A program made the translations under genes and the position numbers. Under the pieces are notes generated by a model. That model had not been told where the DNA came from. It saw only the letters and a program-made list of their open reading frames with translations, and did not search any database. Below, one piece after another: positions 8,907 through 19,079 of a stretch of 64,000 bases of DNA. The stretch's first letter is position 1. Every line of letters starts with the position of its first letter. Origin of the DNA: Bryobacteraceae bacterium (GTDB lineage Bacteria > Acidobacteriota > Terriglobia > Bryobacterales > Bryobacteraceae); assembly GCA_947458745.1 (NCBI GenBank), contig CANGYQ010000009.1:1-64000 (forward strand). Reading direction: 5' to 3'.

Positions 8907-9658
8907 TGGTGGAAGCTCTCATCGGATTTCTGATTGCAGTGGCCGTCGGCATGACGGGCATGGGCGGTGGCGTCCTGGCGGCCCCCGTTTTGATTCTCTT
9001 CGCGGGAATGCCCGCCGCTGAAGCCGTGGGCACCTCGTTGATCTTTGTCACTGTCACCAAGTTGGCCGCGGCACCGATGTACATCTTCCGGCGCCAGGTG
9101 AACTGGAAGATCCTGTTCCGCTTGCTGGCGGGTGGCTTGCCGGGGGTGGTGCTGGGTTCACTGCTGATCTCGCGGTTGTCCAAGAAGCACCTGGAGCCAA
9201 TCGTGCTGACGCTGGTGGGCGGGACGATTCTGGTGATCGCGCTGGTAACGCTGGTGAAGATGTTGCGCAGCGCCTCCGGAGCGACGGGTGTCGACCGGCC
9301 GCGTTTGCTGCCGTTGCTAACGTTTCCGATTGGGCTGGAAGTGGGTTTCTCATCCGCTGGGGCTGGCGCACTGGGCAGCCTGGTGTTGATGCATTCCACC
9401 AGTCTCGCCGCAGCGACCATTGTCGGCACGGATATGATGTTTGGCTGGTCCGTGGCCATGGTCGGTGGCGGGGTACATCTGGCGTTTGGTGAAGTGAACA
9501 TGCTAGTGGTGGGCAAGTTGCTGGCGGGCGGTATCGTCGGCGCATTGGTGGGATCGTGGGCGGCCACGCTGATGCCGTCACGCACCCTCCGCTATGGGTT
9601 AACCTGCTTTCTAGTGTTTCTCGGCGGACAACTCCTGTGGAAGGGCCTGGGCCTGTAA
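8906..9658 (+). CDS. TauE/SafE-family membrane transporter
   Basis: A 250-residue integral membrane protein of the sulfite exporter TauE/SafE family (DUF81). About eight hydrophobic segments are visible, in two repeats each opening with a glycine-rich stretch (GMTGMGGGVLAAPVL; VGFSSAGAGALGSLVL). Two adjacent GTG codons (8906 and 8909) follow AGGAGG at 8896-8901; the second gives the better spacing of 7 nt. Its place between the sulfite-forming CysH and the sirohaem-forming SUMT suggests transport of sulfite, sulfate or another sulfur oxyanion; direction is not known. Confidence 0.85.
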   Translation: MVEALIGFLIAVAVGMTGMGGGVLAAPVLILFAGMPAAEAVGTSLIFVTVTKLAAAPMYIFRRQVNWKILFRLLAGGLPGVVLGSLLISRLSKKHLEPIVLTLVGGTILVIALVTLVKMLRSASGATGVDRPRLLPLLTFPIGLEVGFSSAGAGALGSLVLMHSTSLAAATIVGTDMMFGWSVAMVGGGVHLAFGEVNMLVVGKLLAGGIVGALVGSWAATLMPSRTLRYGLTCFLVFLGGQLLWKGLGL

Positions 9659-9673
9659 GACGGTGACGCGACG

Positions 9674-10414
9674 ATGATCTATCTGGTCGGCGCGGGGCCC
9701 GGCGACCCAGACCTGCTGACGGTGAAGGCGGTGCGTGTGCTCGAACGGGCAGAGGTCGTCCTGTTTGACAGGCTGATCTCGGCTGAAATCCTGGCCTGCA
9801 TCAACCCTCGGGCGATTCTGATCGATGTCGGCAAGGAAGAAGGCCAACAATGCGAGAAGCAGCGCCAGATCGTCCCCCTGCTGCTGCACTACGGCACCCA
9901 GCATGAAACCGTCGTACGCCTGAAATCCGGCGACCCGATGGTGTTCGCGCGCGGTGGCGAAGAACTGGCGGATCTGCTGGAGGCCGGTTGCGACGTGGAA
10001 GTGATCCCCGGCATCAGTTCCGCCTTGGCCGCCCCGGAATTGGCGGGCATTCCGCTTACCTACCGCGAAGTAGCCCGTAGCTTCGCCATCGTCACCGGCC
10101 ACGGCCGCGACGGCCTGCTGCAAGACTGGACCGCTTACGCCCGCATCGATACCCTGATCATCCTGATGGGCGTGAAGCACCGCGCCGAGATCGCCACCCG
10201 CCTGATCGCCGCAGGCCGTGACGCAAAGCAACCCACTGCGTTCATCGAACGCGCCTCCACTCCCAACGAACGCCGCGTCTACGCGACGCTGGCGGATGTA
10301 GCGGAAGGCATGGTGGAAGCCGAAGCTCCGGCGGTGTGGATTGCGGGCGAGGTGGTGGGCCTGAGCTTGGCTAGAGCCCTGACTCAGCGGTCTTCCGGCG
10401 CGCGGCGCATCTGA
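9674..10414 (+). CDS. cobA: Uroporphyrinogen-III C-methyltransferase
   Basis: A 246-residue SAM-dependent methyltransferase (SUMT, CobA/CysG-A type). It shows YLVGAGPGDPDLLTVKA at the N-terminus, VLFDRLIS, VVRLKSGDPMVFARGGEE, VIPGISSALAAPELAGIPLTYR and an ILMGVKH motif. It makes precorrin-2, the precursor of sirohaem, the cofactor of sulfite reductase. Only the methyltransferase domain is present; the dehydrogenase and ferrochelatase must be elsewhere. It ends the cys operon, 15 nt after the transporter. No sulfite reductase follows in the window. Confidence 0.93.
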   Translation: MIYLVGAGPGDPDLLTVKAVRVLERAEVVLFDRLISAEILACINPRAILIDVGKEEGQQCEKQRQIVPLLLHYGTQHETVVRLKSGDPMVFARGGEELADLLEAGCDVEVIPGISSALAAPELAGIPLTYREVARSFAIVTGHGRDGLLQDWTAYARIDTLIILMGVKHRAEIATRLIAAGRDAKQPTAFIERASTPNERRVYATLADVAEGMVEAEAPAVWIAGEVVGLSLARALTQRSSGARRI

Positions 10415-10431
10415 CCAGCCGGCATTAGGGA

Positions 10432-10812
10432 TTACTCGCTGAGCGGCATCTCGGATCCAGGCGGCCGCCCGTCAAGGCCAAGGAATGTTGCCAACCCCTC
10501 ATTGAGCGCGCCGATCTCCTCGGTTGTAAGCGCGCCGAAAACACGGCGGACCCTCCGCTTGTCGATGGATCGAAGGTGATCGATGAGGGCAAATGACTTC
10601 TTCGTCAGACCGCTCTTTCCAGGCATCAGTGTCGGATAGAGTAAACCCTCGCCTGGAGTACCGGTGATCGGCACTACGCAGATGAGCGGGAATCGTTGAT
10701 CGGCGACGATCTCCGGACTACTGACCACGATGCAGGGTCTAACGCCACGTTGCTCGTGTCCGAGTGTGGGGTCAAGCTCGACGACCACCACCGTGCCGCG
10801 CCCCAGCCTCAC
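10432..10812 (-). CDS. MazF/PemK-family toxin
   Basis: A 126-residue PemK/MazF-like endoribonuclease toxin. Signs are RGTVVVVELDPTLGHEQRGVRPCIVVSS at the N-terminus, ICVVPITGTPG, and FALIDHLRSIDKRRVRRVFG with the family's conserved threonine/serine and arginine positions. The GTG start at 10812 overlaps the antitoxin TGA (GTGA), so the two are coupled; longer in-frame starts inside the antitoxin are unlikely. It lies just downstream of gyrA on the same strand and converges with the cys operon. Confidence 0.87.
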   Translation of the reverse strand: MRLGRGTVVVVELDPTLGHEQRGVRPCIVVSSPEIVADQRFPLICVVPITGTPGEGLLYPTLMPGKSGLTKKSFALIDHLRSIDKRRVRRVFGALTTEEIGALNEGLATFLGLDGRPPGSEMPLSE

Positions 10813-11117
10813 GCCTCTTCCTCGACCCAACCTTCCCCGGGAGCCCAACGGACGGCCCTGCCAGCAGAGCTGTCGACAAGTGCCTCAGCATCTTCCGCAG
10901 GCAATCCGTCAGCCCATTCTTCGATCCCTTGTTCAGCCAGCAGTGCGCCTTCGGAATGGGGATTCATCAACGAGCGGTGGAGTTCAGTTCGCCGAAGGCG
11001 GTCAATTTCGCGCCGGACCGCCTCGGCAACGAATCGGCTCCGGTTGATCTCGAGACGGTCGATATCCCGCACTAAGTCATCGGGCAAACTCACAGTGACA
11101 AGTTCGACGCTGGTCAT
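10809..11117 (-). CDS. Ribbon-helix-helix antitoxin of the MazF-like toxin
   Basis: A 102-residue protein with an N-terminal ribbon-helix-helix (LVTVSLPDDLVRDIDRLEINRSRFVAEAVRREIDRL) and an acidic C-terminal tail (EEWADGLPAEDAEALV, GEGWVEEEA) of the kind that wraps a toxin. ATG 11117 is preferred over TTG 11129 because GGGG lies about 6 nt before it. It probably represses its own promoter; a 9-bp inverted repeat lies upstream. The toxin gene follows with a GTGA overlap. Confidence 0.85.
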   Translation of the reverse strand: MTSVELVTVSLPDDLVRDIDRLEINRSRFVAEAVRREIDRLRRTELHRSLMNPHSEGALLAEQGIEEWADGLPAEDAEALVDSSAGRAVRWAPGEGWVEEEA

Positions 11118-11141
11118 TTCAAACCCCAACTATGATGATAG

Positions 11142-11188
11142 CGTCTCCGGACCTCAGCGCCCATGGCAATCCCGGAGAGCCGGAGACG
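11142..11188. repeat. 9-bp inverted repeat between gyrA and the antitoxin gene
   Basis: CGTCTCCGG (11142-11150) and CCGGAGACG (11180-11188) are perfect complements around a 29-nt loop, in the 90-nt gap between the gyrA stop and the antitoxin start. On the minus strand TATCAT follows it closely and could be a -10. It may be a gyrA 3' hairpin or an operator of the toxin-antitoxin unit. Confidence 0.4.
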
Positions 11189-11207
11189 AACTTGAGGATC
11201 GACGCCC

Positions 11208-13781
11208 CTACTGCAGCGGCAGTTCGCCTTGGCCGCTTTCTTCGCCCTCGACGACTTCACTATCCGGCACCACCGAAGCGGCGGCGACGACGTCGCCTTC
11301 TTCCATGCGGACGACGCGGACGCCCTGTGACGAGCGGCCGGACTTGCGGATCTCGCCCGTGTCGGTGCGGATCAGCTTGCCGTCCTTGGTGATGACGATC
11401 ACCTCGGATTCGTCCTTCACGGAAAGGATCGAAACCACTTCGCCGGTCTTCTTGGTCACCTTCATGTTGATGACGCCCTTGCCGCCGCGGGTCTGCTCGC
11501 GGTAGTCCTTGACGGGGGTCCGCTTGCCGTAGCCGTGGTCGGAGATGGACAGGATCAGGCTGTCGGGTTGGACCACCTCGGCGCCGATCACGTAGTCATC
11601 TTCCTGCAGGTTGATGCCGCGGACACCATAAGCCGGGCGGCCCATGGCGCGGACATCAGTTTCGTTGAAGCGGATGGCAATGCCTTCGCGCGTCGCGATC
11701 AGGATCTGTTCGGAGCCCGTGGTCATGCGGGCCGAAATCAGTTCATCACCATCATCCAGGCCAATGGCGATGATGCCGCGGGCCAGCGGATTGTCGAACT
11801 CGGTGAGTTCGCACTTCTTGATCGTGCCCGACTTAGTCACCATCACGATGAACTTATCCGGGACAAACTCTTTCACCGGTAGGAACGCCTTCACCGTTTC
11901 ATCCGGCTGCAGGGCAATCAGGCCCGAGATGTTCTTACCCTTGGCGGCGGTGGCAGCGTCCGGGATCTCATAGATCTTCAACCAGTAGAGGCGGCCCTTG
12001 GAAGTAAAGATCAACAGATAAGCATGCGTGGAGGCAACCACCAGATGGTCCACCACATCCTCGGCGCGCGTGCCCATGCCGATGCGGCCCTTGCCACCGC
12101 GCGTTTGGCGGCGATAGGTATCCACGGCCGTGCGCTTCAGGTAACCGGAGCGAGTAACAGTTACCGCCACGTCTTCCATCTGCACCAGGTCTTCCAACCG
12201 GAAGTCGCCCACGTCTTCGATGATCTCGGTACGGCGCTTGTCACCGTAGGCCGTGTCGACGTCCTTCAACTCTTTGACAATCAAAGCGCGCAGCACCGTC
12301 TCTGAACCAAGAATGTCCAGGTACTCGGCGATGCGGAGCTGGATCTCGGCCAACTCATCGAGAATCTTCTGCTGCTCCATGCCGGTGAGGCGTTGGAGTT
12401 GCAGTTCGATGATGGCTTGCGCCTGGCGCTCAGAGAAGCGATTGGACAGACGAAGTTCGTCCAGCTCCACGCCCACTAGGCCCTTATAGGATTCGAGCTC
12501 CGACGGCGAATCGAAGTTCAGCAAACGCTCGCGCGCTTCGCGCGGCGTCTTCGAATCGCGGATCAGCTGGATGACTTCATCAATGTTGTTCAGCGCACGC
12601 TGGAAGCCGAGCAAGATATGCTCGCGTTCACGCGCCTTGCGCAGCAGGTATTCCGTGCGGCGCCGGACCACTTCAATGCGGTGCTCAATGAACAGGCGGA
12701 TGCACTGCAGCAGGCCCAGTTCGCGCGGCTGGCCGTTGACGATGGCTAGGTTGATGACGCCGAAGTTGGTCTGCATCTGCGTCAGCTTGTAGAGGTTGTT
12801 GAGGATCACCTCCGGCTGTTCGCCGCGCTTCAGTTCGATCACGACGCGCATGCCGTCACGGTCGCTTTCGTCGCGCACGTCCGAAATGCCTTCCAGGCGC
12901 TTTTCGTTCACCAGGGCGGCGATGTCGATGATCAGCTTCGCCTTGTTCACCTGATAGGGGATCTCGGTGATGATGATCTGCTCGCGGTCCTTGCCCATGG
13001 GCTCGACGGCAGCGCGGGCGCGCATCTTGATGGAGCCACGACCACGGGTGTAGGCGTCAAGAATACCGGCGCGGCCCAGGATGTAGCCACCCGTGGGGAA
13101 GTCCGGTCCGGGGACCATCTGCATCACTTCCGGCAGCGTGATGGCCGGGTTCTGCACCATGGCGATGCAGGCCTGGATCACTTCCGACAGGTTATGCGGC
13201 GGCATGTTAGTGGCCATGCCGACGGCGATGCCGTTGGAGCCGTTGATCAGCAGGTTTGGAATCTTGGTGGGCAGAACTTCCGGCTCCACTTCGGAGTCGT
13301 CATAGTTCGGCTTGAAATCGACCGTTTCCTTGTCGATGTCATCCAGCAAGGCGGCCGAGATCTTCGACAAACGGGCCTCGGTGTACCGCATGGCCGCTGG
13401 CGGATCACCGTCCACCGAACCAAAGTTTCCCTGCCCCTCAATCAGCGGGTAGCGCAAGGAAAACGGCTGCGCCAAACGCACCAACGCGTCATAGATCGCT
13501 TCCGGCGAGTGCGGGTGCAGCTTACCGACCACGTCGCCCACGATGCGGGCGCTTTTGCGGGTGGGCCGGTTATGCGACAGGCCCATCTCGCTCATCATGT
13601 AAAGGATGCGGCGATGGACAGGCTTTAAGCCGTCGCGGATATCCGGCAACGCGCGGCCGATGATCACCGACATCGCGTAGTCGAGATACGAACGCCGCAT
13701 CTCGTCTTCAATATTGATCGGAATCAAGTTCTTGGGCGTATCGCCCAAGGGAAGCTGGTTGTTGGGTGTTTCGTCGGCCAA
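11208..13781 (-). CDS. gyrA: DNA gyrase subunit A
   Basis: A full-length 857-residue GyrA, the breakage-reunion subunit of DNA gyrase. The catalytic tyrosine is Tyr133 in [10 protein letters not shown] (E. coli Tyr122). The C-terminal domain carries QTRGGKG motifs twice, related to the GyrA box, and ends in an acidic tail ([12 protein letters not shown]). The quinolone-pocket segment reads [10 protein letters not shown], with S92, P93 and E94 at the places of E. coli Gly81, Asp82 and Ser83; Asp98 matches Asp87. The start is TTG at 13781, with TACACT exactly 6 nt upstream. gyrB is not adjacent. Confidence 0.97.
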   Translation of the reverse strand: MADETPNNQLPLGDTPKNLIPINIEDEMRRSYLDYAMSVIIGRALPDIRDGLKPVHRRILYMMSEMGLSHNRPTRKSARIVGDVVGKLHPHSPEAIYDALVRLAQPFSLRYPLIEGQGNFGSVDGDPPAAMRYTEARLSKISAALLDDIDKETVDFKPNYDDSEVEPEVLPTKIPNLLINGSNGIAVGMATNMPPHNLSEVIQACIAMVQNPAITLPEVMQMVPGPDFPTGGYILGRAGILDAYTRGRGSIKMRARAAVEPMGKDREQIIITEIPYQVNKAKLIIDIAALVNEKRLEGISDVRDESDRDGMRVVIELKRGEQPEVILNNLYKLTQMQTNFGVINLAIVNGQPRELGLLQCIRLFIEHRIEVVRRRTEYLLRKAREREHILLGFQRALNNIDEVIQLIRDSKTPREARERLLNFDSPSELESYKGLVGVELDELRLSNRFSERQAQAIIELQLQRLTGMEQQKILDELAEIQLRIAEYLDILGSETVLRALIVKELKDVDTAYGDKRRTEIIEDVGDFRLEDLVQMEDVAVTVTRSGYLKRTAVDTYRRQTRGGKGRIGMGTRAEDVVDHLVVASTHAYLLIFTSKGRLYWLKIYEIPDAATAAKGKNISGLIALQPDETVKAFLPVKEFVPDKFIVMVTKSGTIKKCELTEFDNPLARGIIAIGLDDGDELISARMTTGSEQILIATREGIAIRFNETDVRAMGRPAYGVRGINLQEDDYVIGAEVVQPDSLILSISDHGYGKRTPVKDYREQTRGGKGVINMKVTKKTGEVVSILSVKDESEVIVITKDGKLIRTDTGEIRKSGRSSQGVRVVRMEEGDVVAAASVVPDSEVVEGEESGQGELPLQ

Positions 13782-13817
13782 ACTACAAGTGTACCGCGTT
13801 ATGGGCCAGAATGGCCA
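13782..13817 (-). promoter_or_regulatory. gyrA promoter candidate
   Basis: On the minus strand TACACT (13793-13788) stands exactly 6 nt before the TTG start. TGGCCA at 13817-13812 is a weak -35 with an 18-nt spacer. No Shine-Dalgarno sequence is present, consistent with a leaderless transcript. It overlaps the region upstream of the divergent vapB-like gene. Confidence 0.5.
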
Positions 13818-13839
13818 CTTCTGCAGTTCATACTTTTGC

Positions 13840-13851
13840 TATAGTGCAGTT
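13840..13851 (+). promoter_or_regulatory. -10 element of the vapBC-like operon
   Basis: TATAGT (13840-13845) lies exactly 6 nt before ATG 13852. No good -35 is seen at 16-19 nt, and no ribosome binding site lies between, so leaderless expression is likely. Confidence 0.45.
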
Positions 13852-14085
13852 ATGAAACGCACCACGGTCGTTTTGCCGGATGACGTCTATGAAGAGGTGC
13901 GGCGCGCCGCCTTTGATGCCCACTGCAGCATCTCGGAAATCGTCCGGCAGCGGGTGACAGTCGCCAGGAAAGCACCGGGCGCGCCCGGTGCCGAAGCAGG
14001 CCGGATGCCTCTCGACGATGTGTTCGGCATCATTAACGATGGCACGCTGACGCAGAACCTGGACGACGAACTCTATGGCATCTGA
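13852..14085 (+). CDS. Ribbon-helix-helix antitoxin (VapB-like)
   Basis: A 77-residue CopG/RHH-type protein: KRTTVVLPDDVYEEVRRAAFDAHCSISEIVRQRV is the DNA-binding ribbon-helix-helix, followed by a linker and a tail with DDVFGIINDGTL and NLDDELYGI likely to bind the toxin. ATG 13852 is preferred over an upstream in-frame start in the gyrA leader because the RHH begins here and a -10 sits 6 nt upstream. It overlaps the PIN toxin gene by 11 bp. Confidence 0.85.
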   Translation: MKRTTVVLPDDVYEEVRRAAFDAHCSISEIVRQRVTVARKAPGAPGAEAGRMPLDDVFGIINDGTLTQNLDDELYGI

Positions 14086-14506
14086 GCGAGTGTTTGTCGA
14101 TACCTGGGCCTGGCTCTGCTTGGCCGATAAGGCGACCCCGGAGCACGATTTGGTGCGCAAGTCCCTCGACCCCTTTCGCCGACCCGGCGGCATCATCACC
14201 ACCGACTATGTGCTGAATGAAACCATCACCCGCCTCTACTCCCGCCAGCCGTTCCAGCTTGCCAGCCGCTTCCTGGAAAAGCTCTTTCAAACCCGGGATC
14301 AAGGCTTCGTGGTGGTCGAAACCATCTCACCCGCCCGGTTCAGCGAAGCCTGGGAGCGGCGACGCAAGCTATGGGACAAGCCGCGCATCTCCTTCACCGA
14401 CCTGACGAGTTTCGTCGTGATCGAGGAGAAGCAGATTCCCTGCGTGCTGACCGGCGATGCCCACTTCACCCAAGTGGGCTTGCAGTGCAGAGTGCTACCC
14501 GGATAG
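14075..14506 (+). CDS. PIN-domain toxin (VapC-like RNase)
   Basis: A 143-residue PIN-domain protein. The acidic residues of the active site are visible: VDTWAW (first Asp), TDYVLNETITRL (Glu), ISFTDLTSFVV (Asp) and LTGDAHF (late Asp). Such proteins are Mg-dependent ribonucleases silenced by the partner antitoxin. It overlaps the RHH antitoxin gene by 11 bp, the usual antitoxin-first order. The RNA target cannot be inferred. Confidence 0.87.
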   Translation: MASERVFVDTWAWLCLADKATPEHDLVRKSLDPFRRPGGIITTDYVLNETITRLYSRQPFQLASRFLEKLFQTRDQGFVVVETISPARFSEAWERRRKLWDKPRISFTDLTSFVVIEEKQIPCVLTGDAHFTQVGLQCRVLPG

Positions 14507-14545
14507 CGCGCAGCCAATTCTCGCGGGGAATGCAACCCGCTCCAG

Positions 14546-14734
14546 CTAACCCCGTAGACCCGCTTTGCGCAGAAACGTCATCATCGGGCACCAGTTGGTG
14601 AGACCGGACTGGAAGAGGTTCAAGCCGACAAAGGCGGTTAACCAGTACCAGTTCGCGTCGACAAAATGGCCCAGCGAGAGGCTCAACAGGACCATCGTGC
14701 CCGCGATCAATCTCAGTGTTCGCTCAACATTCAT
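14546..14734 (-). CDS. DUF2892 (YgaP transmembrane-like) small membrane protein
   Basis: A 62-residue protein of the DUF2892 type: NVERTLRLIAGTMVLLSLSLG, then a second hydrophobic segment, GLNLFQSGLTNWCPMMTFLRKAG. The GLNLFQS-T-x-C-P signature matches the C-terminal membrane part of the rhodanese YgaP, where it is tied to sulfur metabolism. It follows the RND permease gene after 2 nt and is the last gene of that operon. Confidence 0.88.
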   Translation of the reverse strand: MNVERTLRLIAGTMVLLSLSLGHFVDANWYWLTAFVGLNLFQSGLTNWCPMMTFLRKAGLRG

Positions 14735-14736
14735 GA

Positions 14737-17700
14737 CTAGCTCCTTCTATTCGCCACTACGTAGTACAAGATTGGGACGGTGAGCCGCGAGAGGGCGAGC
14801 GAGGCGATTTCGCCCGCCATCAGGGAGATAGCCAGTCCCTGGAAGATCGGATCGAACAGGATGACCGCAGCACCTACCGCCACCGCTGCGGCGGTCAACA
14901 GCATGGGCCGGAAGCGGACCGCTCCGGCGTCCACCACCGCTTCCTGCAGCGGCATGCCTTCTTTCAGGCGTAGCTCAATAAAGTCCACCAGGATGATGGA
15001 GTTGCGGACCACGATGCCGGCACCGGCAATGAAGCCGATCATGGAGGTGGCGGTGAAGAAGGCGTTCAACAACCCGTGGGCGGGTAGGATGCCAACCAGC
15101 GAAAACGGAATCGCGACCATGATCACCAGCGGCGTCACGAACGACTCAAACCAGCCCACCACCAGCACGTAGATCAGCAGCAGCACGGCGGCGAAGGCCA
15201 GCCCCAGGTCACGAAACACTTCATAGGTGATGTGCCATTCGCCATCCCACTTCAAGGCGTACCGGGCATCGTCAACGGGCTGGCGGGCCACATACTGCGC
15301 GATCTCGTAGCCCTCGGGACGGTACTTTTCGATCTCTGGGCCGATCTTCAAGATGGCGTACACGGGGCTTTCGATCTCACCCGCCACGTCAGCGGTGACG
15401 TAGGTGACCGGCATCAGATTCTTGTGATAGATGAAAGGCGCTTCGGTGGTTTCGACGACGCGCGTGATCTCAGACAGCGCCACCAGCCGTCCATCGGTGC
15501 CCGCCACTTTCAGGCTCCGCAGCCGGGTCAGGTCAGCCCGGGCGGCGCGGTCCAGGCGCACGGTGATGGGGACGGTCTCCTGTTCCAGTTCGGCGTGGAG
15601 GCTACCCGCCACTTCACCAGAGGTGGCCAGGCGCAACGTCCGGGCGACGGCGGCGGCGGTGACACCGTGCAACGCCGCTTTCTCGTGATCCACTTGCAGG
15701 TCCAGCTTCGGCTGCGGGTCCTCGACGTACCAGTCCGTGTCGACGACGCCGGGCGTGGCCTCCAGAATGCGGCGCACCTCAGCGGCCACGCGACGCTGCC
15801 CGTCCCCGGTGGGCCCATAGATCTCCGCCACCAGCGTTTGCAGCACTGGCGGCCCGGGTGGCACTTCCGCCACCTTGATGTTGGCCCCCAGGCGGCGCGC
15901 CAGCGGCAACAGGCGCTCCCGCACCTGCTTGGCGATCTGGTGGCTTTGCTGATCGCGTTCTCCTTTGCCGAGCAGGTTGAGCTGGATGTCCGCCACATTT
16001 GAGCCTTGGCGGAGGTAGTAGTGCCGGACCAGTCCATTGAAGTTGTAGGGCGAGGAGATGCCGGCGTAGGTCTGGGCGTTTACCACTTCGGGTTGCGCCA
16101 TGGCCGCGCGAGCCAGTTCCACCGCCACGCGGCGTGTCTCCTCCAGGGGCGTGCCTTCCGGCATGTCGATGATCACCTGAAACTCGTTCTTGTTATCAAA
16201 CGGCAGCATCTTCACCTTGACGAAGCCCACGGGCACCAGCACCATCGCCCCCACCAGCAGGACGACGACGCCTGAAAGAAAGACGGCAATGCGGACCGGG
16301 TGCGAAAGCACGCCCGCCATGAAGCGCCGGTAGAACTGGGTCAGCCGGTCCTCGGCCTCGTGCCCCTCACCGTGCGGCTGGTTGGCGAGCAGCCGTACGG
16401 CGGCCCAAGGGGTGACGATGAAGGCAACCAGCAACGAGAACACCATGGCCGCCGCGGCTCCGAAGGGAATGGGTCGCATGTAGGGCCCCATCATGCCGCC
16501 CACAAAAGCCATCGGCAGGATGGCCGCGACGACGGCCAGCGTCGCCAGGATGGTGGGATTGCCTACCTCATTGACGGCCTCCACCGCCACCTCCGCCAGC
16601 GCTCGCCCGCGGTTGGCCACCAGGCGGGCATGGCGCACGATGTTCTCTACGACGACGATGGCGTCGTCCACCAGAATGCCAATCGAGAAGATCAGCGCGA
16701 ACAGCGTGATGCGATTCAGCGTGTAGCCGCTCAAGTAGAACATGGTCAGCGTCAACGCCAGTGTCACCGGTATGGCGGCGAACACCACCAGCGATTCACG
16801 AAAACCAAGCACCAGCGCCACCAGCAGCGACACCGAGACGACGGCCAAGGCCATATGCAGCAGCAGTTCGTTGCTCTTTTCAGCCGCCGTTTCGCCGTAG
16901 TGGCGCGTGATGGTCAACTCCACGCCACTGGGCAGCATCCTGGAGCGGGCGCCCTCCACGCGGTGCAGGACGTTGTCGGCCACCTCAATCGCATTCAGCG
17001 ATTTGCGCTTGGAGACGGCAATAGTGACCGCCGCCTGCGCTCCCTCGCGCGTGTGGAAGCTGACGTAGTCGGCGGGCTCAGCACCTTGATCGGTGACTTC
17101 CGCCACACCGCGCACAAATACCGGTCGCCCCCCGCGCGCGGCGACCACCACAGAGCGCACATCTTCCGCAGAGCGCAAAAAGTCGCCGCTTTCAATGATC
17201 GACTCCCTACCCCCACGGGTGGACGTTCCGGCGGGCAGGCGTTGGTTGCTTTCGCCCAAGGCCCGCCAGACTTCAAGCGGCGCCAGGCCATGGCCGTCCA
17301 TCCGTACCGGGTCCAGGGTCACCCGGATCTCGCGGCGCTGGCCACCGATCAGGGCCACCTGCGACACGCCCGGCACCTGGGCAATCTCGTCCTGAAGTTG
17401 CGCGGCGATGCGCCGTAGCTCAAACGCGCCGTAGCGCTGGCTATGGAGGGTCAACCCGAGCACCGGCACGTCATCAATCGACCGGGGCTTCACCAGCGGC
17501 AACGATGCCCCCGGCGGGATGATGTCGAAGTTCGCTTGCAGCTTCTGGTTCAGCTTCACCAAGCTGCGCTCTTCGTCCTCACCCACCTGGAAGCGGACGA
17601 TCACCAGTGCTTGGCCGGGGCTGGTGGTGGAGTAGAGATACTCCACTCCCGGGATCTCCCACAGCAGCTTTTCCATGGGCTTGGTCACCCGCTGCTCCAC

Positions 17701-17895
17701 TTCTTTGGCCGATGATCCGGGCATGGCGACGAAGACGTCGACCATGGGCACCTTGATCTGCGGCTCTTCCTCGCGCGGCAGTTTCACCACGGCCATCACG
17801 CCCAGCGCGATTGAGGCGGCCATGAACAAGGGTGTCAAACGCGAGTGGACGAAGGCTTGCGCCAAACGCCCAGCGGGACCCAGTGGGGTGCTCAT
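14737..17895 (-). CDS. RND efflux permease
   Basis: A 1052-residue inner-membrane RND transporter with the usual two halves: one N-terminal membrane helix, a periplasmic porter region, and six-helix bundles. The proton-relay acid pair is in [13 protein letters not shown]. It starts with an LPREEEPQI segment and [18 protein letters not shown], typical of the AcrB-like branch paired with adaptor and TolC genes. It overlaps the adaptor gene by 4 bp and is followed by the DUF2892 gene. The substrate is not shown by sequence; the ArsR and TauE context hints at a sulfur compound or metal stress. Confidence 0.93.
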   Translation of the reverse strand: MSTPLGPAGRLAQAFVHSRLTPLFMAASIALGVMAVVKLPREEEPQIKVPMVDVFVAMPGSSAKEVEQRVTKPMEKLLWEIPGVEYLYSTTSPGQALVIVRFQVGEDEERSLVKLNQKLQANFDIIPPGASLPLVKPRSIDDVPVLGLTLHSQRYGAFELRRIAAQLQDEIAQVPGVSQVALIGGQRREIRVTLDPVRMDGHGLAPLEVWRALGESNQRLPAGTSTRGGRESIIESGDFLRSAEDVRSVVVAARGGRPVFVRGVAEVTDQGAEPADYVSFHTREGAQAAVTIAVSKRKSLNAIEVADNVLHRVEGARSRMLPSGVELTITRHYGETAAEKSNELLLHMALAVVSVSLLVALVLGFRESLVVFAAIPVTLALTLTMFYLSGYTLNRITLFALIFSIGILVDDAIVVVENIVRHARLVANRGRALAEVAVEAVNEVGNPTILATLAVVAAILPMAFVGGMMGPYMRPIPFGAAAAMVFSLLVAFIVTPWAAVRLLANQPHGEGHEAEDRLTQFYRRFMAGVLSHPVRIAVFLSGVVVLLVGAMVLVPVGFVKVKMLPFDNKNEFQVIIDMPEGTPLEETRRVAVELARAAMAQPEVVNAQTYAGISSPYNFNGLVRHYYLRQGSNVADIQLNLLGKGERDQQSHQIAKQVRERLLPLARRLGANIKVAEVPPGPPVLQTLVAEIYGPTGDGQRRVAAEVRRILEATPGVVDTDWYVEDPQPKLDLQVDHEKAALHGVTAAAVARTLRLATSGEVAGSLHAELEQETVPITVRLDRAARADLTRLRSLKVAGTDGRLVALSEITRVVETTEAPFIYHKNLMPVTYVTADVAGEIESPVYAILKIGPEIEKYRPEGYEIAQYVARQPVDDARYALKWDGEWHITYEVFRDLGLAFAAVLLLIYVLVVGWFESFVTPLVIMVAIPFSLVGILPAHGLLNAFFTATSMIGFIAGAGIVVRNSIILVDFIELRLKEGMPLQEAVVDAGAVRFRPMLLTAAAVAVGAAVILFDPIFQGLAISLMAGEIASLALSRLTVPILYYVVANRRS

Positions 17896-19079
17896 TGGGT
17901 GACCACCCTTCGGCCATCCTGCAGCCCGGCCGGTACGGGGTTCACGACCGTCTCACCCGGCGTCAACCCGCTGAGAACTTCGACGCTCCCCGCTCCGGCG
18001 GCGGCCGTCGTCACCATACGGCTGGCGGCGCGTCCCGCGTCCGTGGTGTAGACGAACTGCAGCTGCCCTTGGGTGACCACCGCCGACGCCGGCACAGTCA
18101 ACGCTCGCCGCGAACCCAAGCGGAACTCTGCCTGGGCGAACTGCCCGCTGCGCCACACCGATCCGGCCGGTAACAGAGCGCGAACCACCAACGTGCGGGA
18201 GGCCGGGTCAATCGCCGGAACGATGGAGGTGACGCGAACGGTAACCGGTTGGGGCAGGTCCGCGAAGGTGGCCTGCATGTCCAGGCCCGGCTTCATGGCG
18301 GCGGCGCGGGCTTCGTCAACCGCCACTTCCAGCTCATAAGTGCCCGCTTGCTCGATGGTGAGCAGGGGCGCGCCGGGGGAAGCCACCTGGCCCGGTTGGG
18401 CGATCTTTTCGGTGACGACCCCGGCAAACGGTGCGCGGAGGGTGAGGTAGCTGCTGATGGTCCGCGCGGAATCCAGCGCTTGTCGTGATTGGTTGCCCCG
18501 GGCTTCCACCTGTTGGCGGCGGGCTTCCGCCATTTCGACAGCGGTCTGCGCCTGCTTCAGGCGAGCTTCGGCTTCATCCATCTCCTGCCGCGAGATTGAG
18601 GCCTTGCCGAATAGCGTGGCCATGCGCTGGTGGGTGGCCGTGGCCAGCGCCACTTGCGAGCGTGCGGCGTTGATGGCAGCAGCGGCCTCCGGCACCGCGC
18701 TCTCGGCTTCGGCCACAGCCGCTTGCGCTTGGGCCTGCGCTGAGGCCAGTTGCGGCGCCTCCAAGGTGACCAGCACTTGGCCGGCCGCCACCCGGTCACC
18801 TACGGCGACGCCCACGCGCCGCACCGTGCCCATCACCTGGGCGGCCAGCGTGGAACGCGTGACGGCGCGCACGGTGCCGGTGGCCTGATAGATCTCTGCC
18901 ACGTCGGTCAACTGAGCCGGGGAGACGCGGACGGACTGGGGCGGTGGCTCAGATACGGCAACCGGTGCAGCCGGCTTGGTGCAGGCCCCCAACATCAGGG
19001 CGGCCGCCGCCAGCAACGCTTGACTGATTGAATAGGTTCGCATAGTGGACCTCACTGAGATGGTTCGGAAGGGCTTCAT
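17892..19079 (-). CDS. RND efflux periplasmic adaptor (lipoprotein)
   Basis: A 395-residue membrane-fusion protein. A signal peptide ends in a lipobox-like LMLGAC, so it is probably anchored in the inner membrane. A lipoyl half-motif ([24 protein letters not shown]), a long alanine/glutamine-rich alpha-hairpin, the second half-motif ([21 protein letters not shown]) and a beta-barrel domain follow in order. ATG 19079 overlaps the tolC stop; an internal ATG at 19043 would give a tighter signal peptide and is a possible start. It joins the permease to the outer-membrane channel. Confidence 0.92.
   Translation of the reverse strand: MKPFRTISVRSTMRTYSISQALLAAAALMLGACTKPAAPVAVSEPPPQSVRVSPAQLTDVAEIYQATGTVRAVTRSTLAAQVMGTVRRVGVAVGDRVAAGQVLVTLEAPQLASAQAQAQAAVAEAESAVPEAAAAINAARSQVALATATHQRMATLFGKASISRQEMDEAEARLKQAQTAVEMAEARRQQVEARGNQSRQALDSARTISSYLTLRAPFAGVVTEKIAQPGQVASPGAPLLTIEQAGTYELEVAVDEARAAAMKPGLDMQATFADLPQPVTVRVTSIVPAIDPASRTLVVRALLPAGSVWRSGQFAQAEFRLGSRRALTVPASAVVTQGQLQFVYTTDAGRAASRMVTTAAAGAGSVEVLSGLTPGETVVNPVPAGLQDGRRVVTQ

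Noticed and set aside
16300-17418. A 372-codon plus-strand open frame inside the RND permease gene.
   Set aside because: Histidine, arginine and glutamine-rich shadow of the minus-strand transporter; no start signal.
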